From an uncultured Flavobacteriales bacterium (GTDB lineage Bacteria > Bacteroidota > Bacteroidia > Flavobacteriales > Flavobacteriaceae), in contig CAJXRD010000020.1 in the NCBI GenBank assembly GCA_913058295.1, positions 1 to 46,364 on the forward strand: a DNA stretch of 46,364 bases, in the 5' to 3' direction. Numbering within the stretch: position 1 is the stretch's first letter; every line of letters begins with the position of its first letter. The notes below the pieces were generated by a model. The model saw only the letters and a list, made by a program, of their open reading frames with translations, was not told the DNA's origin and ran no database searches. The translations under genes were made by a program, and so were the position numbers. Below, in pieces: positions 33,311 through 42,244 of the stretch.

Positions 33311-33490
33311 GGATGAAATATTTTAATCCGATAAATCTAAAGTTTTAATTTAAATAGTTTTAATTTTTGACCTATACAAAAACTATACAACACTGCCATT
33401 TATCACTTAAAACATATAAAAATTGTAACACTTCCTCTTTTAAAGCGTCCTAATACCATCAACAATCAATTTATTATAAATAAATCTTAT

Positions 33491-34222
33491 ATGACAATTT
33501 TAGTAGTAGGTGCAAGTGGTGCAACAGGAAGATTATTAGTAAAACAACTTTTAAAACAAGGGCAAAATGTAAAGGCTGTTGTTAGGTCTCCAGAAAGTTT
33601 AGCAGATTCCTGGAAATCGAATAGCCAACTAGAAATAATCAGCGCTAGTATCTTAGAATTAAGCGATGACAAATTAAGAGAACTTGTTATAGACTGTCAA
33701 GCAGTTGCTTCTTGTCTTGGACATAATATGACTTGGAAAGGTATTTATGGTCAGCCAAGAAGATTGGTGACAGATGCTACTCACAGAATTTGCAGCGCCA
33801 TAGAAGCTAACCAACCAAGTACTCCTATTAAATATGTTTTAATGAATACTACAGGCAATCGTAATAGAGATTTAAATGAATCCATTTCATTTGGACAAAA
33901 ATGTGTTATTGGACTTCTTCGATTGCTTTTACCACCACATGTAGATAATGAAAAGGCTGCAGATTATTTACGAACTAAAATTGGTCAAAGCAATCCTTGT
34001 ATTCAGTGGGCTGCAGTGCGACCTGACGGTTTAATAAATGAAGAAGAAGTTACAGAGTATAAAACATTTCCCTCCCCAATTAGATCTGCCATTTTTGATG
34101 CTGGTAAAACTAGTCGTATAAATGTTGCAAACTTTATGGCTACTTTAATTTACAATAATGAAATGTGGGAAAAATGGAAAGGACAAATGCCTGTAATCTA
34201 TAATAAACCCTATACAGAGTAA
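33491..34222 (+). CDS. NAD(P)H-binding protein, atypical SDR (NmrA-like)
   Basis: This 243-residue protein opens with the Rossmann motif ILVVGASGATGRLLVKQL, followed by VKAVVRSPESL typical of the NAD(P)H-binding atypical short-chain dehydrogenase group. The classical YxxxK catalytic motif is not evident, so it may be a redox sensor or isomerase-like protein. It starts a run of co-directional genes outside the cassette array. The flanking 180 bp (33311-33490) contains no gene. Confidence 0.85.
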   Translation: MTILVVGASGATGRLLVKQLLKQGQNVKAVVRSPESLADSWKSNSQLEIISASILELSDDKLRELVIDCQAVASCLGHNMTWKGIYGQPRRLVTDATHRICSAIEANQPSTPIKYVLMNTTGNRNRDLNESISFGQKCVIGLLRLLLPPHVDNEKAADYLRTKIGQSNPCIQWAAVRPDGLINEEEVTEYKTFPSPIRSAIFDAGKTSRINVANFMATLIYNNEMWEKWKGQMPVIYNKPYTE

Positions 34223-34277
34223 TTAGAAAATATTTATAAATTGTTATCTTGGTATTCCATTCAACTAACAAATAACA

Positions 34278-34685
34278 ATGATAAAATATCAAATAGAAAA
34301 TAACATTTCGCCAGAGGAATTTAAAGAATTGCTTATAAAATCGACACTTGGAGAAAGAAGACCTGTAGACGATTTTAAAAGAATTAAAACTATGGTCGAA
34401 AATGCTAATTTAATTTTCACTGCAAGAGTTAATTCAAAATTAATAGGTGTAGCAAGGTCCATTACCGATTTTGTTTATTGTACCTATCTTTCCGATATAG
34501 CTGTAGATACCGAATATCAAAAACAAGGAATAGGAAAAGAGTTGATACGCTTAACAAAAAAGGAAACTCCAAAAGCTTCCCTAATACTTTTGGCAGCTCC
34601 TAATGCTGAGGGTTATTATGGACATATCGGTATGACGAAACATACTGCATGTTTTATATTGAATTCAGAAAAAGATATAAAATAA
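34278..34685 (+). CDS. GNAT family N-acetyltransferase
   Basis: This 135-residue single-domain GNAT protein has the acetyl-CoA-binding motif A reading VDTEYQKQGIGKELI (the QxxGxG/A pyrophosphate loop), followed by LILLAAPNAEGYYGHIGM. The acceptor substrate is unknown. It follows the NAD(P)-binding gene by 55 bp and precedes the NADH dehydrogenase gene by 60 bp. A TATCTTGG near 34246 could be part of a promoter but fits poorly. Confidence 0.88.
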   Translation: MIKYQIENNISPEEFKELLIKSTLGERRPVDDFKRIKTMVENANLIFTARVNSKLIGVARSITDFVYCTYLSDIAVDTEYQKQGIGKELIRLTKKETPKASLILLAAPNAEGYYGHIGMTKHTACFILNSEKDIK

Positions 34686-34745
34686 GGCTATAACAGCTTT
34701 AGAATATTCGAGGATTTGATAAAGTTATTATTAAATTTGTAGTGC

Positions 34746-36023
34746 ATGGAAAACAAAAAAACAATAGTCATAGTTGGTGGCGGATTTGCAGGTTTAGCAT
34801 TTATAAAAAACCTAGCCTCTTCTAATAAATACCATCTTATTTTAGTAGATATAAATAACTATAATTTCTTCCCTCCTTTAATTTATCAGGTTTCAACAGG
34901 TTTTATGGAGCCTTCAGCAATAAGCTATCCCTATAGAAAAATCTTAAGAGATAAAGAAAATGTTCGGTTTAGACTCGGCTCTTTAGAAAAGGTGGTTGCT
35001 TCCGAGAATAAAATTATTTTAAATAATGGGGAACTTCATTATGATATTTTAGTGATGGCAACGGGGACAGAAACTAATTTTTTCGGTAATAAAAATATTG
35101 AAGAAAATAGTTTACCCATGAAAACCATAAGCGATGCCCTAACACTGAGAAATACCCTATTTACAAGATTAGATCGTGCCACTCGCCTATCTAATAAAGA
35201 AGAACGGAAAAAGCTATTAACCTTTGTTATTGCAGGAGCAGGACCTACAGGTGTGGAGCTTTCGGGAGTTTTTTCTGAAATGAGAACACATATTCTTAAA
35301 AAAGACTATCCCGAATTGATGGATGAAGATTTAGGGGAAATCTATTTAATAGATGGGCAAGATGCTGTATTAGCTTCTATGTCTAAAAAATCACAAAACT
35401 ATACTTATAAAAAACTACAGCAATTAGGAGTACATATTAAGCTGAATACCCTTGTAAAAAATTTCGATGAAGGCATTGTTTTCTTGTCTGATAAAACTGA
35501 AATTGAAACCGAAAATTTAATTTGGGCTGCTGGTATTTCAGCAAAGACCTTTGAAGGTTTTTATCCAGAAAGTTATGGCCGAGGAAAACGTTTAAAAACG
35601 GATGTGTTTAATTTGGTAGAAGGCTATTATAATATTTACGCATTAGGGGATAGCGCTATTATTTGTGGCGATCAAGAATACCCAAATGGCCATCCTCAAT
35701 TAGCACAACCCGCACTACAACAAGCCAAAAATCTTGCGGAGAACCTGAGTTTAAACAATAAATCTTGGAAAGCATTCAAATACACAGACAAAGGCTCATT
35801 GGCTATTATTGGTAGAAACAAAGCTGTTATGGATGCTCCAAAGCATGCTTTCTTTTTAAAAGGGTTTATTGCTTGGTTTATATGGATTTTTGTGCATATT
35901 ATGGGATTGGTTAATTTTAAAAACAAATTTAGAACCTTTTATAATTGGATAGGATATTATATTTATAAGGACCAATATTTTAGAATGATTATCGCTCCAA
36001 GGGAAAGAAAAAGTAAGGAATAA
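34746..36023 (+). CDS. ndh: Type II NADH:quinone oxidoreductase
   Basis: This 425-residue flavoprotein has an FAD Rossmann motif IVIVGGGFAGLAFI at the N-terminus, YNFFPPLIYQVSTGF typical of NDH-2, a second NADH-binding motif VIAGAGPTGVELSGVF, and a YALGDSA flavin motif. The C-terminal hydrophobic segment (GFIAWFIWIFVHIMGLVNF) probably docks it to the membrane. It oxidises NADH and reduces menaquinone without pumping protons. A TAAATTTG 7 bp before the start could be a -7 box, which would give a nearly leaderless transcript. The acetyltransferase gene follows after 1 bp. Confidence 0.93.
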   Translation: MENKKTIVIVGGGFAGLAFIKNLASSNKYHLILVDINNYNFFPPLIYQVSTGFMEPSAISYPYRKILRDKENVRFRLGSLEKVVASENKIILNNGELHYDILVMATGTETNFFGNKNIEENSLPMKTISDALTLRNTLFTRLDRATRLSNKEERKKLLTFVIAGAGPTGVELSGVFSEMRTHILKKDYPELMDEDLGEIYLIDGQDAVLASMSKKSQNYTYKKLQQLGVHIKLNTLVKNFDEGIVFLSDKTEIETENLIWAAGISAKTFEGFYPESYGRGKRLKTDVFNLVEGYYNIYALGDSAIICGDQEYPNGHPQLAQPALQQAKNLAENLSLNNKSWKAFKYTDKGSLAIIGRNKAVMDAPKHAFFLKGFIAWFIWIFVHIMGLVNFKNKFRTFYNWIGYYIYKDQYFRMIIAPRERKSKE

Positions 36024-36024
36024 A

Positions 36025-36462
36025 ATGATTTTTAGAGAAGCCAAAATTGAAGATATAAAACAAATCCAATTAGTTAGAAATTCAGTAAAAGAAAATATAT
36101 TATCGAACCCAGATTTGGTAACCGATAAGGATTGTGAAGAATTTCTTATAGCTAGAGGAAAAGGATGGGTTTGTGAGGTTGATCAATTAGTTGTTGGATT
36201 TTCAATAGTCGACCTAAAAGAAAATAATATTTGGGCCTTATTTTTAAAACCTGAATTTGAAAAAAAAGGAATTGGCCAAAAACTACATCAATTAATGTTG
36301 AATTGGTATTTCAAAAAAACCAAAACCAATATATGGTTAGGAACAGAGCCTGGTACAAGGGCGGAACTCTTCTATAAAAAAGCTGGCTGGGTAGAAATTG
36401 GAACGCATGGAGATAATGAAATAAAATTGGAGATGTCCTTTGATAACTGGATAAAGATATAA
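36025..36462 (+). CDS. GNAT family N-acetyltransferase
   Basis: This 145-residue protein has the GNAT core: IWALFLKPEFEKKGIGQKLH (acetyl-CoA loop) and the C-terminal ELFYKKAGWVEIG. The substrate is unknown. The start immediately follows the NDH-2 stop, so the two are likely translated from one message. It is distinct from the acetyltransferase two genes upstream. Confidence 0.9.
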   Translation: MIFREAKIEDIKQIQLVRNSVKENILSNPDLVTDKDCEEFLIARGKGWVCEVDQLVVGFSIVDLKENNIWALFLKPEFEKKGIGQKLHQLMLNWYFKKTKTNIWLGTEPGTRAELFYKKAGWVEIGTHGDNEIKLEMSFDNWIKI

Positions 36463-36483
36463 GTTTTTTAAAATCAAATTTTA

Positions 36484-37179
36484 ATGACCGAAATAATAGA
36501 TTTAAGTCAAGAGATATATGAAGGAATGCCTGTATATAAGGATCTTCCTCAGGTAAAAATGACTATTCATAATTCTCATGAAGAATGGGATGGAATTGAA
36601 AACCCAATAAAAAAAACACCTGCAGTACATAAATTAGAATTTGGAGAACATACGGGCACTCACGTGGATGCAATCAATCATATGGCACAGCAATACGAAG
36701 GGCAATCTATCGACACCATGCCCTTGTCTATGTTTTATACCGAAGGAATTTGTTTAGACTTCTCCCATAAAGGTTTAAAAGAATTAATTGATACGCAAGA
36801 AATTGAATATGCTTGCATAAAAGCAGGAGTAGAAATTAAAAAAGGAGATACGGTTTTACTTTATACCGATCATTATAGAAAAGCTTTTAATAGTAAGGAT
36901 TGGGGCAATGGTCCTGGGATTACTACAAATGCTGCAGAATGGCTAGGTGAAAAGAAAATCTCAGCCTTTGGTGTTGAGACCATGTCACCTGGAGTTCCTG
37001 GTATTTCGAATAAAGAAGTACATCATATTTGTGGAAGACTTGGTTTTACGCATTATGAAAACATGATCAACCTTTATAAATTAGTTGGTCGTGGTAGATT
37101 TCGTTTTATTGGGCTACCATTAAAAATAAGAGGGGGAACAGGTTCTCCAGTAAGAGCTGTCGCTATATTTGAGAACTAA
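36484..37179 (+). CDS. Cyclase family protein (kynurenine formamidase-like metal hydrolase)
   Basis: This 231-residue protein has the metal-binding signature GEHTGTHVDAINHM (HxGTHxD), the N-terminal IIDLSQEIYEGMPVY and a later GVETMSPGVPG loop. Members include kynurenine formamidases and other amidohydrolases with Zn or Mn. Substrate unassigned; no other tryptophan catabolism gene is nearby. The next gene begins with the base after its stop, indicating an operon. Confidence 0.88.
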   Translation: MTEIIDLSQEIYEGMPVYKDLPQVKMTIHNSHEEWDGIENPIKKTPAVHKLEFGEHTGTHVDAINHMAQQYEGQSIDTMPLSMFYTEGICLDFSHKGLKELIDTQEIEYACIKAGVEIKKGDTVLLYTDHYRKAFNSKDWGNGPGITTNAAEWLGEKKISAFGVETMSPGVPGISNKEVHHICGRLGFTHYENMINLYKLVGRGRFRFIGLPLKIRGGTGSPVRAVAIFEN

Positions 37180-37668
37180 ATGATACATTTAATCATAGGA
37201 AATACAGGTTCTGGGAAAACAACCTATTCGAATAAATTAAAAGCAGAAACCCATGGGATTGTTTTTTCGATAGACCAATGGAATAGTGTTTTATTTCTTC
37301 CAGACAAGAAATCGACCGATGGTCTCGACTGGTTTTTAGAAAGAATAGACAGATCTGAAAAGATAATATTAGATTTAATAAAACAATTAGAAAATTCAAA
37401 AACAGATGCCATTCTGGATTTGGGTCTTTCAAAGGTTGCACATCGTGAAAAGTTTAGACATTTTGCTGTTTCAAATAATATTGAAATAAAGCTTCATTTT
37501 CTAGACGTCTCGAAAGAAACACGATTAAAAAGAGTTCAAAAAAGAAATTCAGAAAAAGGAGAAACTTTTGAGTTTGAGGTAACTAAAGAAAACTTTGAAT
37601 TTATGGAGGCTTGGTTTGAAAAACCCAATGTATCAGAAATGAAGAATGGTATTTTAATTTCGGAATAA
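37180..37668 (+). CDS. P-loop ATP-binding protein (kinase-like/zeta-toxin-like AAA_33)
   Basis: This 162-residue protein begins with a Walker A motif at the extreme N-terminus (LIIGNTGSGKTTYSNKL). An aspartate-rich second motif (AILDLGLSK) and an arginine-rich lid (SKETRLKRVQKRNSEKG) follow. This is the architecture of small P-loop kinases of the AAA_33 type. The substrate could be a small metabolite or nucleotide. It is immediately downstream of the cyclase family gene. Confidence 0.87.
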   Translation: MIHLIIGNTGSGKTTYSNKLKAETHGIVFSIDQWNSVLFLPDKKSTDGLDWFLERIDRSEKIILDLIKQLENSKTDAILDLGLSKVAHREKFRHFAVSNNIEIKLHFLDVSKETRLKRVQKRNSEKGETFEFEVTKENFEFMEAWFEKPNVSEMKNGILISE

Positions 37669-37745
37669 TGAATTGTTAAACTCTTCAAAAATTAATCTCC
37701 TGAAAGAATCATCCGCCCTATATTTATACGTTTAAAACAAACAAA

Positions 37746-38834
37746 ATGCACAAAATAGCAAGTTACATTGCAGTATTGTTTTTGGTTTTCTCGAATGGTA
37801 TTCAAGCCCAAGATATCTCTTTTGAAAACTATAATCCAACTTCCACTCTAGCAGTACCCGGAGAAATTATTAATAGGGCCAAATATCCATTTATAGATAT
37901 TCATGGACATCAATACAGAATGGCCGATCAAGATCTTGCTCCAGTAATTCATGCCATGGACACCCTAAACATGGGGATTATGGTTAATTTAAGTGGGCGT
38001 TCTGGAGCTAATTTAATGAAGTCTGTAAAGAACATTAAAGACCATTATCCCAACCGATTTGTTGTTTTTGCAAATATCGATTTTGATGGAGTTGGAAAAG
38101 ATAACTGGACAGAGAATACGGTAGAACAACTTAGAAAAGACATACAGAACGGTGCAAGAGGACTTAAAATATACAAAAGCTTAGGATTACGAAACTTAGA
38201 TATAGATGGTAATCGTATAACAGTAGATGATCCTAGACTAGATCCTATTTGGGCATTATGTGGAGAAATGGGAGTTCCAGTATTGATACATACTGCAGAT
38301 CCAAAACCTTTTTGGGATGAATATGATGGAGATAATGAACGTTGGTTAGAGTTAAAAACACATCCAAGACGAAAAAGGGATGCTAACAATCCTGCTCCTT
38401 GGCAAGTTTTAATAAACGAGCAACACCATATGTTTCAAAAACATCCCAATACTACTTTTATAAATGCGCATATGGGTTGGTATGCCAATGACCTTAAAAA
38501 ATTAGGGGAACTTTTGGATGAAATGCCCAATATGAATGTAGGGATTGGTGCCATCATTGCAGAACTTGGAAGACAACCCAGATTTGCTAAAGCCTTCTTT
38601 ATAAAATATCAAGATCGAATTTTGTTTGGAAAAGACAGTTGGAAGCCAGAAGAATTCCCAACTTATTTTAGAGTGCTTGAAAGCAATGATGAGTATTTTC
38701 CTTATCATAAAAAATACCACGCTTACTGGGCTATGTATGGATTAGATTTACCAGATGAGGTATTAAAAAAGGTATATTATAAAAATGCATTGCGTATTGT
38801 TCCGGGCCTAGATAAGTCTCTTTTTCCAAATTAA
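37746..38834 (+). CDS. Secreted amidohydrolase family protein
   Basis: This 362-residue protein has a signal peptide (YIAVLFLVFSNGIQAQ). The TIM-barrel amidohydrolase_2 fold is indicated by the metal motif FIDIHGHQYR, the carbamate/metal strand RGLKIYKSLGL, VPVLIHTADPKPFW, FINAHMGWYAND and a late FGKDSW aspartate. Such proteins are metal-dependent hydrolases or decarboxylases; the substrate is unknown. Periplasmic location is inferred. It stands alone, with about 75 bp on each side. Confidence 0.87.
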   Translation: MHKIASYIAVLFLVFSNGIQAQDISFENYNPTSTLAVPGEIINRAKYPFIDIHGHQYRMADQDLAPVIHAMDTLNMGIMVNLSGRSGANLMKSVKNIKDHYPNRFVVFANIDFDGVGKDNWTENTVEQLRKDIQNGARGLKIYKSLGLRNLDIDGNRITVDDPRLDPIWALCGEMGVPVLIHTADPKPFWDEYDGDNERWLELKTHPRRKRDANNPAPWQVLINEQHHMFQKHPNTTFINAHMGWYANDLKKLGELLDEMPNMNVGIGAIIAELGRQPRFAKAFFIKYQDRILFGKDSWKPEEFPTYFRVLESNDEYFPYHKKYHAYWAMYGLDLPDEVLKKVYYKNALRIVPGLDKSLFPN

Positions 38835-38863
38835 TAGTACCTATATTTTCTTCTTAATTAACT

Positions 38864-38871
38864 TACATTTG
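38864..38871 (+). promoter_or_regulatory. Candidate -7 box before the methyltransferase gene
   Basis: TACATTTG fits TAnnTTTG and lies 42 bp upstream of the ATG at 38914. A good -33 TTG at the right spacing is missing, so the match is partial. Confidence 0.4.
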
Positions 38872-38913
38872 CAATAAGAAAGATCAGCAATTAACGCTAA
38901 ATCTATTATTAAG

Positions 38914-39777
38914 ATGAAAAGAATTTTTAGCGAACATTGGGCAGATTACGAGTTGATGGATGCTGGTAATAATAAAAAGTTAGAACGCTGGGGAAGTATC
39001 ATTACCATTCGTCCCGATAGAAATGCCTACTTCACTCCTGTTCTATCTTTAAAAGAATGGCTTCAGAAAGCACATTATGAATTTCTTGAAACCACTACTA
39101 ATACTGGAGTTTGGAAATCTCTAAAAAAAGAATTTCCGCTTTCAGATAATCAAGAAGCTGCAAGTTGGCAAATCAATTATAAAGATTGTGTTTTTAATCT
39201 GAAACTCACCAAATTTAAACACCTCGGTATTTTTCCTGAACAACAAAGCAATTGGGATTTTATAAAAACCAATATTAAAAAAGAAAGCAAGTTTTTAAAC
39301 CTATTTGCCTATACTGGCGGCGCTTCATTAATTGCTAATAGTATAGGGGCTGATGTTTATCACTGCGATTCTGTAAAGCAAGTGATCAGCTGGGCTAAAT
39401 TGAATATGGAAAGTTCTAGTCAAAATGGAATTCATTGGGTCCTTGATGATGCTTTAAAGTTTGCAACAAAGGAAGTAAAACGAGAGAAAAAATACGATGC
39501 GATTATTATGGATCCCCCAGCTTTTGGAATTGGAGCCAAAAAAGAACGTTGGAAAATTGAAACCAAATTCCCTGAACTGGTAAAAGTTGCGAGTCAGTTA
39601 CTCAGTGAAAAAGGATTTTTAATCATCAATACTTATTCTCCTAAATTAAAAGAGGAGGTTATAAGAAGTACTGTTCAAAATTACTTTCCGAAGAAAAATA
39701 TTGAAATTAAAAAGCTTTCCCTAAAAACTACAACAGGCAAAATTTTAGAATACGGTGAATTGACAAGAGTTTATTAA
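38914..39777 (+). CDS. Class I SAM-dependent methyltransferase, rRNA cytosine-methylase-like
   Basis: This 287-residue protein has an N-terminal beta-rich region (WGSIITIRPDRNAYFTP) followed by a Rossmann methyltransferase with LNLFAYTGGASLIANSIGA (SAM motif I). The catalytic IIMDPPAFGIGAK contains the DPPA/DPPY motif of rRNA or base methylases such as RlmI. The target base and RNA are not determined. The neighbours (a secreted amidohydrolase, a small helical protein) give no functional hint. Confidence 0.87.
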   Translation: MKRIFSEHWADYELMDAGNNKKLERWGSIITIRPDRNAYFTPVLSLKEWLQKAHYEFLETTTNTGVWKSLKKEFPLSDNQEAASWQINYKDCVFNLKLTKFKHLGIFPEQQSNWDFIKTNIKKESKFLNLFAYTGGASLIANSIGADVYHCDSVKQVISWAKLNMESSSQNGIHWVLDDALKFATKEVKREKKYDAIIMDPPAFGIGAKKERWKIETKFPELVKVASQLLSEKGFLIINTYSPKLKEEVIRSTVQNYFPKKNIEIKKLSLKTTTGKILEYGELTRVY

Positions 39778-39904
39778 AAAAAAGAGTTTGAAGTGTCTTA
39801 AGTTTGAAGTGCCTAGAATTAAAAAATTCAAAATTTTAATTACAATAAGTACTTTTACCCTTAAGCCCTGAAAGAAACAAATAAACATTATATCTTCGTA
39901 GTAT

Positions 39905-40378
39905 ATGAAAGCTGCATCCCTCAAAGAAGTTAAAACAGAACTCAGTCATAAAACCCCTCAAGAATTGATGGATTTATGCCTTCGTTTGTCCCGTTTTAAA
40001 AAGGAAAACAAGGAATTGTTGACTTACTTACTTTTTGAATTTTCAGATGAGGAAGGATATATAGAAAGCATTAAAGCAGCTATGGATCTAGAATTTGATG
40101 CTATAAACACCGATAGTTATTTTTATATGAGAAAAAGCATTCGAAAGATATTGCGTCTCATTAAAAAGTACATTCGATATTCACAAAACAAAGAAACTGA
40201 AGTAGAGCTCCTGCTCTATTTTTGTGATAGACTTCACTCATTTTCTCCTTCTATTAAGAATAGCAAAGCATTGGTAAATCTTTATCAAAGGAATATAGAT
40301 TTTATAAAGAAAAAGGTTGCTTTATTACATGAAGATCTGCAATATGATTTTCAACTAGAAATTGAAAAATTAGAATAA
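39905..40378 (+). CDS. Small conserved helical protein of unknown function
   Basis: This 157-residue soluble, almost entirely alpha-helical, highly charged protein (MKAASLKEVKTELSHKTPQELMDLC...) has no signal peptide or catalytic motif. It resembles short hypothetical proteins common in Flavobacteriaceae. The arsC-like gene follows 20 bp downstream, so the two may share a transcript. A TATCTTCG just upstream is one base from the TAnnTTTG consensus. Confidence 0.75.
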   Translation: MKAASLKEVKTELSHKTPQELMDLCLRLSRFKKENKELLTYLLFEFSDEEGYIESIKAAMDLEFDAINTDSYFYMRKSIRKILRLIKKYIRYSQNKETEVELLLYFCDRLHSFSPSIKNSKALVNLYQRNIDFIKKKVALLHEDLQYDFQLEIEKLE

Positions 40379-40398
40379 TAAACAATAAAATAAAGAAT

Positions 40399-40740
40399 AT
40401 GCTCACCATCTACCACAATCCCCGCTGCAGCAAATCTAGAGGCTGTAATGTAATGCTCCAAGATTTAGGAAAAGAAGTCAAAGTAATAAACTACACCAAA
40501 GATCTTTTTACAGAAACCACTCTTAAAAAGCTTGTCGATTTATTAAAAATTAAACCGATAGACTTAGTAAGAACTAATGAAAAGGATTGGAAAGAAAATT
40601 ATAAGGGTAAAGACTTAAGTGACGCAGAAGTGATTAAAGCGATGGTGACCCATTATAAGCTTATACAAAGGCCTATTGTAGTAAATGGCAACAAAGCTGT
40701 AATTGGAAGACCTCTTGAGGCTGTAAATGATATTTTATAA
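40399..40740 (+). CDS. arsC: ArsC/Spx-like thioredoxin-fold reductase
   Basis: This 113-residue protein has the ArsC family N-terminus TIYHNPRCSKSRG with the catalytic Cys in the CxxS context. The C-terminal QRPIVVNGNKAVIGRP supplies the anion-binding arginines of glutaredoxin-coupled arsenate reductases. No arsenic resistance genes are nearby, so a general ArsC/YffB-type redox role is as likely as arsenate reduction. Confidence 0.87.
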   Translation: MLTIYHNPRCSKSRGCNVMLQDLGKEVKVINYTKDLFTETTLKKLVDLLKIKPIDLVRTNEKDWKENYKGKDLSDAEVIKAMVTHYKLIQRPIVVNGNKAVIGRPLEAVNDIL

Positions 40741-40788
40741 GAAATTATTAACTTGATATTGAGATTACATTTCACTTTAAGTTTTTAT

Positions 40789-40796
40789 TATATTTG
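40789..40796 (+). promoter_or_regulatory. Candidate -7 box for the envelope-modification cluster
   Basis: TATATTTG fits TAnnTTTG and ends 17 bp before the TTG start of the MBOAT gene. No -33 TTG is at standard spacing. Confidence 0.45.
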
Positions 40797-40813
40797 ATAA
40801 ATAATTAGCCACC

Positions 40814-42244
40814 TTGCTATTCAACTCTTTTTCTTTTGGACTTTTTTTACCCATAGTGCTATGCCTCTATTGGCTTATAGGCTATAAGAAAGTAAAGTAT
40901 CAAAACATTTTACTTTTAATCGCAAGTTATTTTTTTTACGGCTTATGGGATTGGCGATTTTTATTATTAATTCTAGCAAGTTCCTTAATTGATTATTTCG
41001 CAGGGATTGAGATTTCTAAATCCCATAAAGTTTCCAGAAAAAAACTATTTCTATATTCCAGTATTGTATGGAATTTAGGGGTTCTCTTTATTTTTAAGTA
41101 TTATAACTTTTTTATAGATGAGTTTTCAGCTTTATTTAATTTAGAATCCAGTGATTATACCTTTAGCTCTTTACAGATAATACTCCCGGTAGGTTTAAGC
41201 TTTTATACCTTCCAGACGATGAGTTATACTCTAGATGTCTATAAAAAGAATATTAAGCCTACAACTAACTTATTGCAATTTTTATGCTTTGTAAGTTTCT
41301 TTCCTCAATTAGTTGCAGGTCCAATAGAACGTGCAAAAAACTTATTGCCACAATTTAGTAAAGAACGAAAATTTGATATTGCTACAAGTAAAGATGGTTT
41401 ACGATTAATACTTTGGGGACTTTTTAAAAAGATGGTAGTTGCAGATAATGTTGCTATTGCAGTAAATGCAATTTATTTAAGTCCAGAAGATCAAGGCAGC
41501 TTGTCTTTGTTTTATGCATCGATATTATTCTTTTTTCAAATCTATTGTGATTTTTCTGGCTATTCAGATATTGCTATTGGTTCCGCGAAGCTATTTGGTT
41601 TTAAATTGAGTAAAAACTTTAATATCCCCTACTTAGCAAGAAGTGGTGCCGAGTTTTGGCAACGTTGGCATATTACCTTAACCAAATGGTTTTTAGATTA
41701 TGTTTATGGGCCGATAGTAAAGAATAGAAAAGGAAGCTATTTCGCTAAAACCTTTGCCCTTTTTGTTTCTATGGGACTTATAGGCTTATGGCATGGCGCC
41801 AAATGGACTTTTATTTTCTTTGGAATTTATCAAGCAATTATCATTGCAATAGAAAGAATTCCTTTTAAGGTTAAAGACAAAAAGGTTAGTATTAGCTATT
41901 ACCTAGCAAGAATGCCATTTGCTTTTACTATTATTTATATCTTTATTCTTATAACCACATCTTCCATATTTTTTAGAGCAGATACTTTAGAATCTGCATT
42001 TTATATTATAAAAAAAATAGGGTCGTTTGTGCCTAGTGAGCAATTTTCATTAATTTCAACAAGGGTACTGTTTGTACCCCTATTAATAGCATTAGAATAT
42101 TTTACAAGAAGAAAAAATCATCCATTTGAATTTTTTGAAAAGAAATTCAGTAAACCAGTAAGGTGGCTAATATATTATGCGTTTGTTCTCATAATAATTA
42201 GATATGCCGGACCAAAAGAAGAATTTATTTATTTTCAATTTTAA
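40814..42244 (+). CDS. MBOAT family O-acyltransferase (AlgI-like)
   Basis: This 476-residue polytopic protein has the AlgI/DltB-type MBOAT layout. The start is a TTG at 40814; it is supported because it gives the conserved N-terminus MLFNSFSFGLFLPIVL. The family active-site histidine is in GLWHGAKWTFIFFGIYQ, preceded by EFWQRWHITLTKWF. Such proteins move acetyl groups across the inner membrane to decorate exported polysaccharide, teichoic acid or other envelope glycans, working with an SGNH-type partner. The next gene overlaps by 41 bp and is the likely partner. Confidence 0.9.
   Translation: MLFNSFSFGLFLPIVLCLYWLIGYKKVKYQNILLLIASYFFYGLWDWRFLLLILASSLIDYFAGIEISKSHKVSRKKLFLYSSIVWNLGVLFIFKYYNFFIDEFSALFNLESSDYTFSSLQIILPVGLSFYTFQTMSYTLDVYKKNIKPTTNLLQFLCFVSFFPQLVAGPIERAKNLLPQFSKERKFDIATSKDGLRLILWGLFKKMVVADNVAIAVNAIYLSPEDQGSLSLFYASILFFFQIYCDFSGYSDIAIGSAKLFGFKLSKNFNIPYLARSGAEFWQRWHITLTKWFLDYVYGPIVKNRKGSYFAKTFALFVSMGLIGLWHGAKWTFIFFGIYQAIIIAIERIPFKVKDKKVSISYYLARMPFAFTIIYIFILITTSSIFFRADTLESAFYIIKKIGSFVPSEQFSLISTRVLFVPLLIALEYFTRRKNHPFEFFEKKFSKPVRWLIYYAFVLIIIRYAGPKEEFIYFQF

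Noticed and set aside
38045-38389. Minus-strand 114-codon open frame
   Set aside because: Antisense to the amidohydrolase gene; composition is a shadow of its codons.
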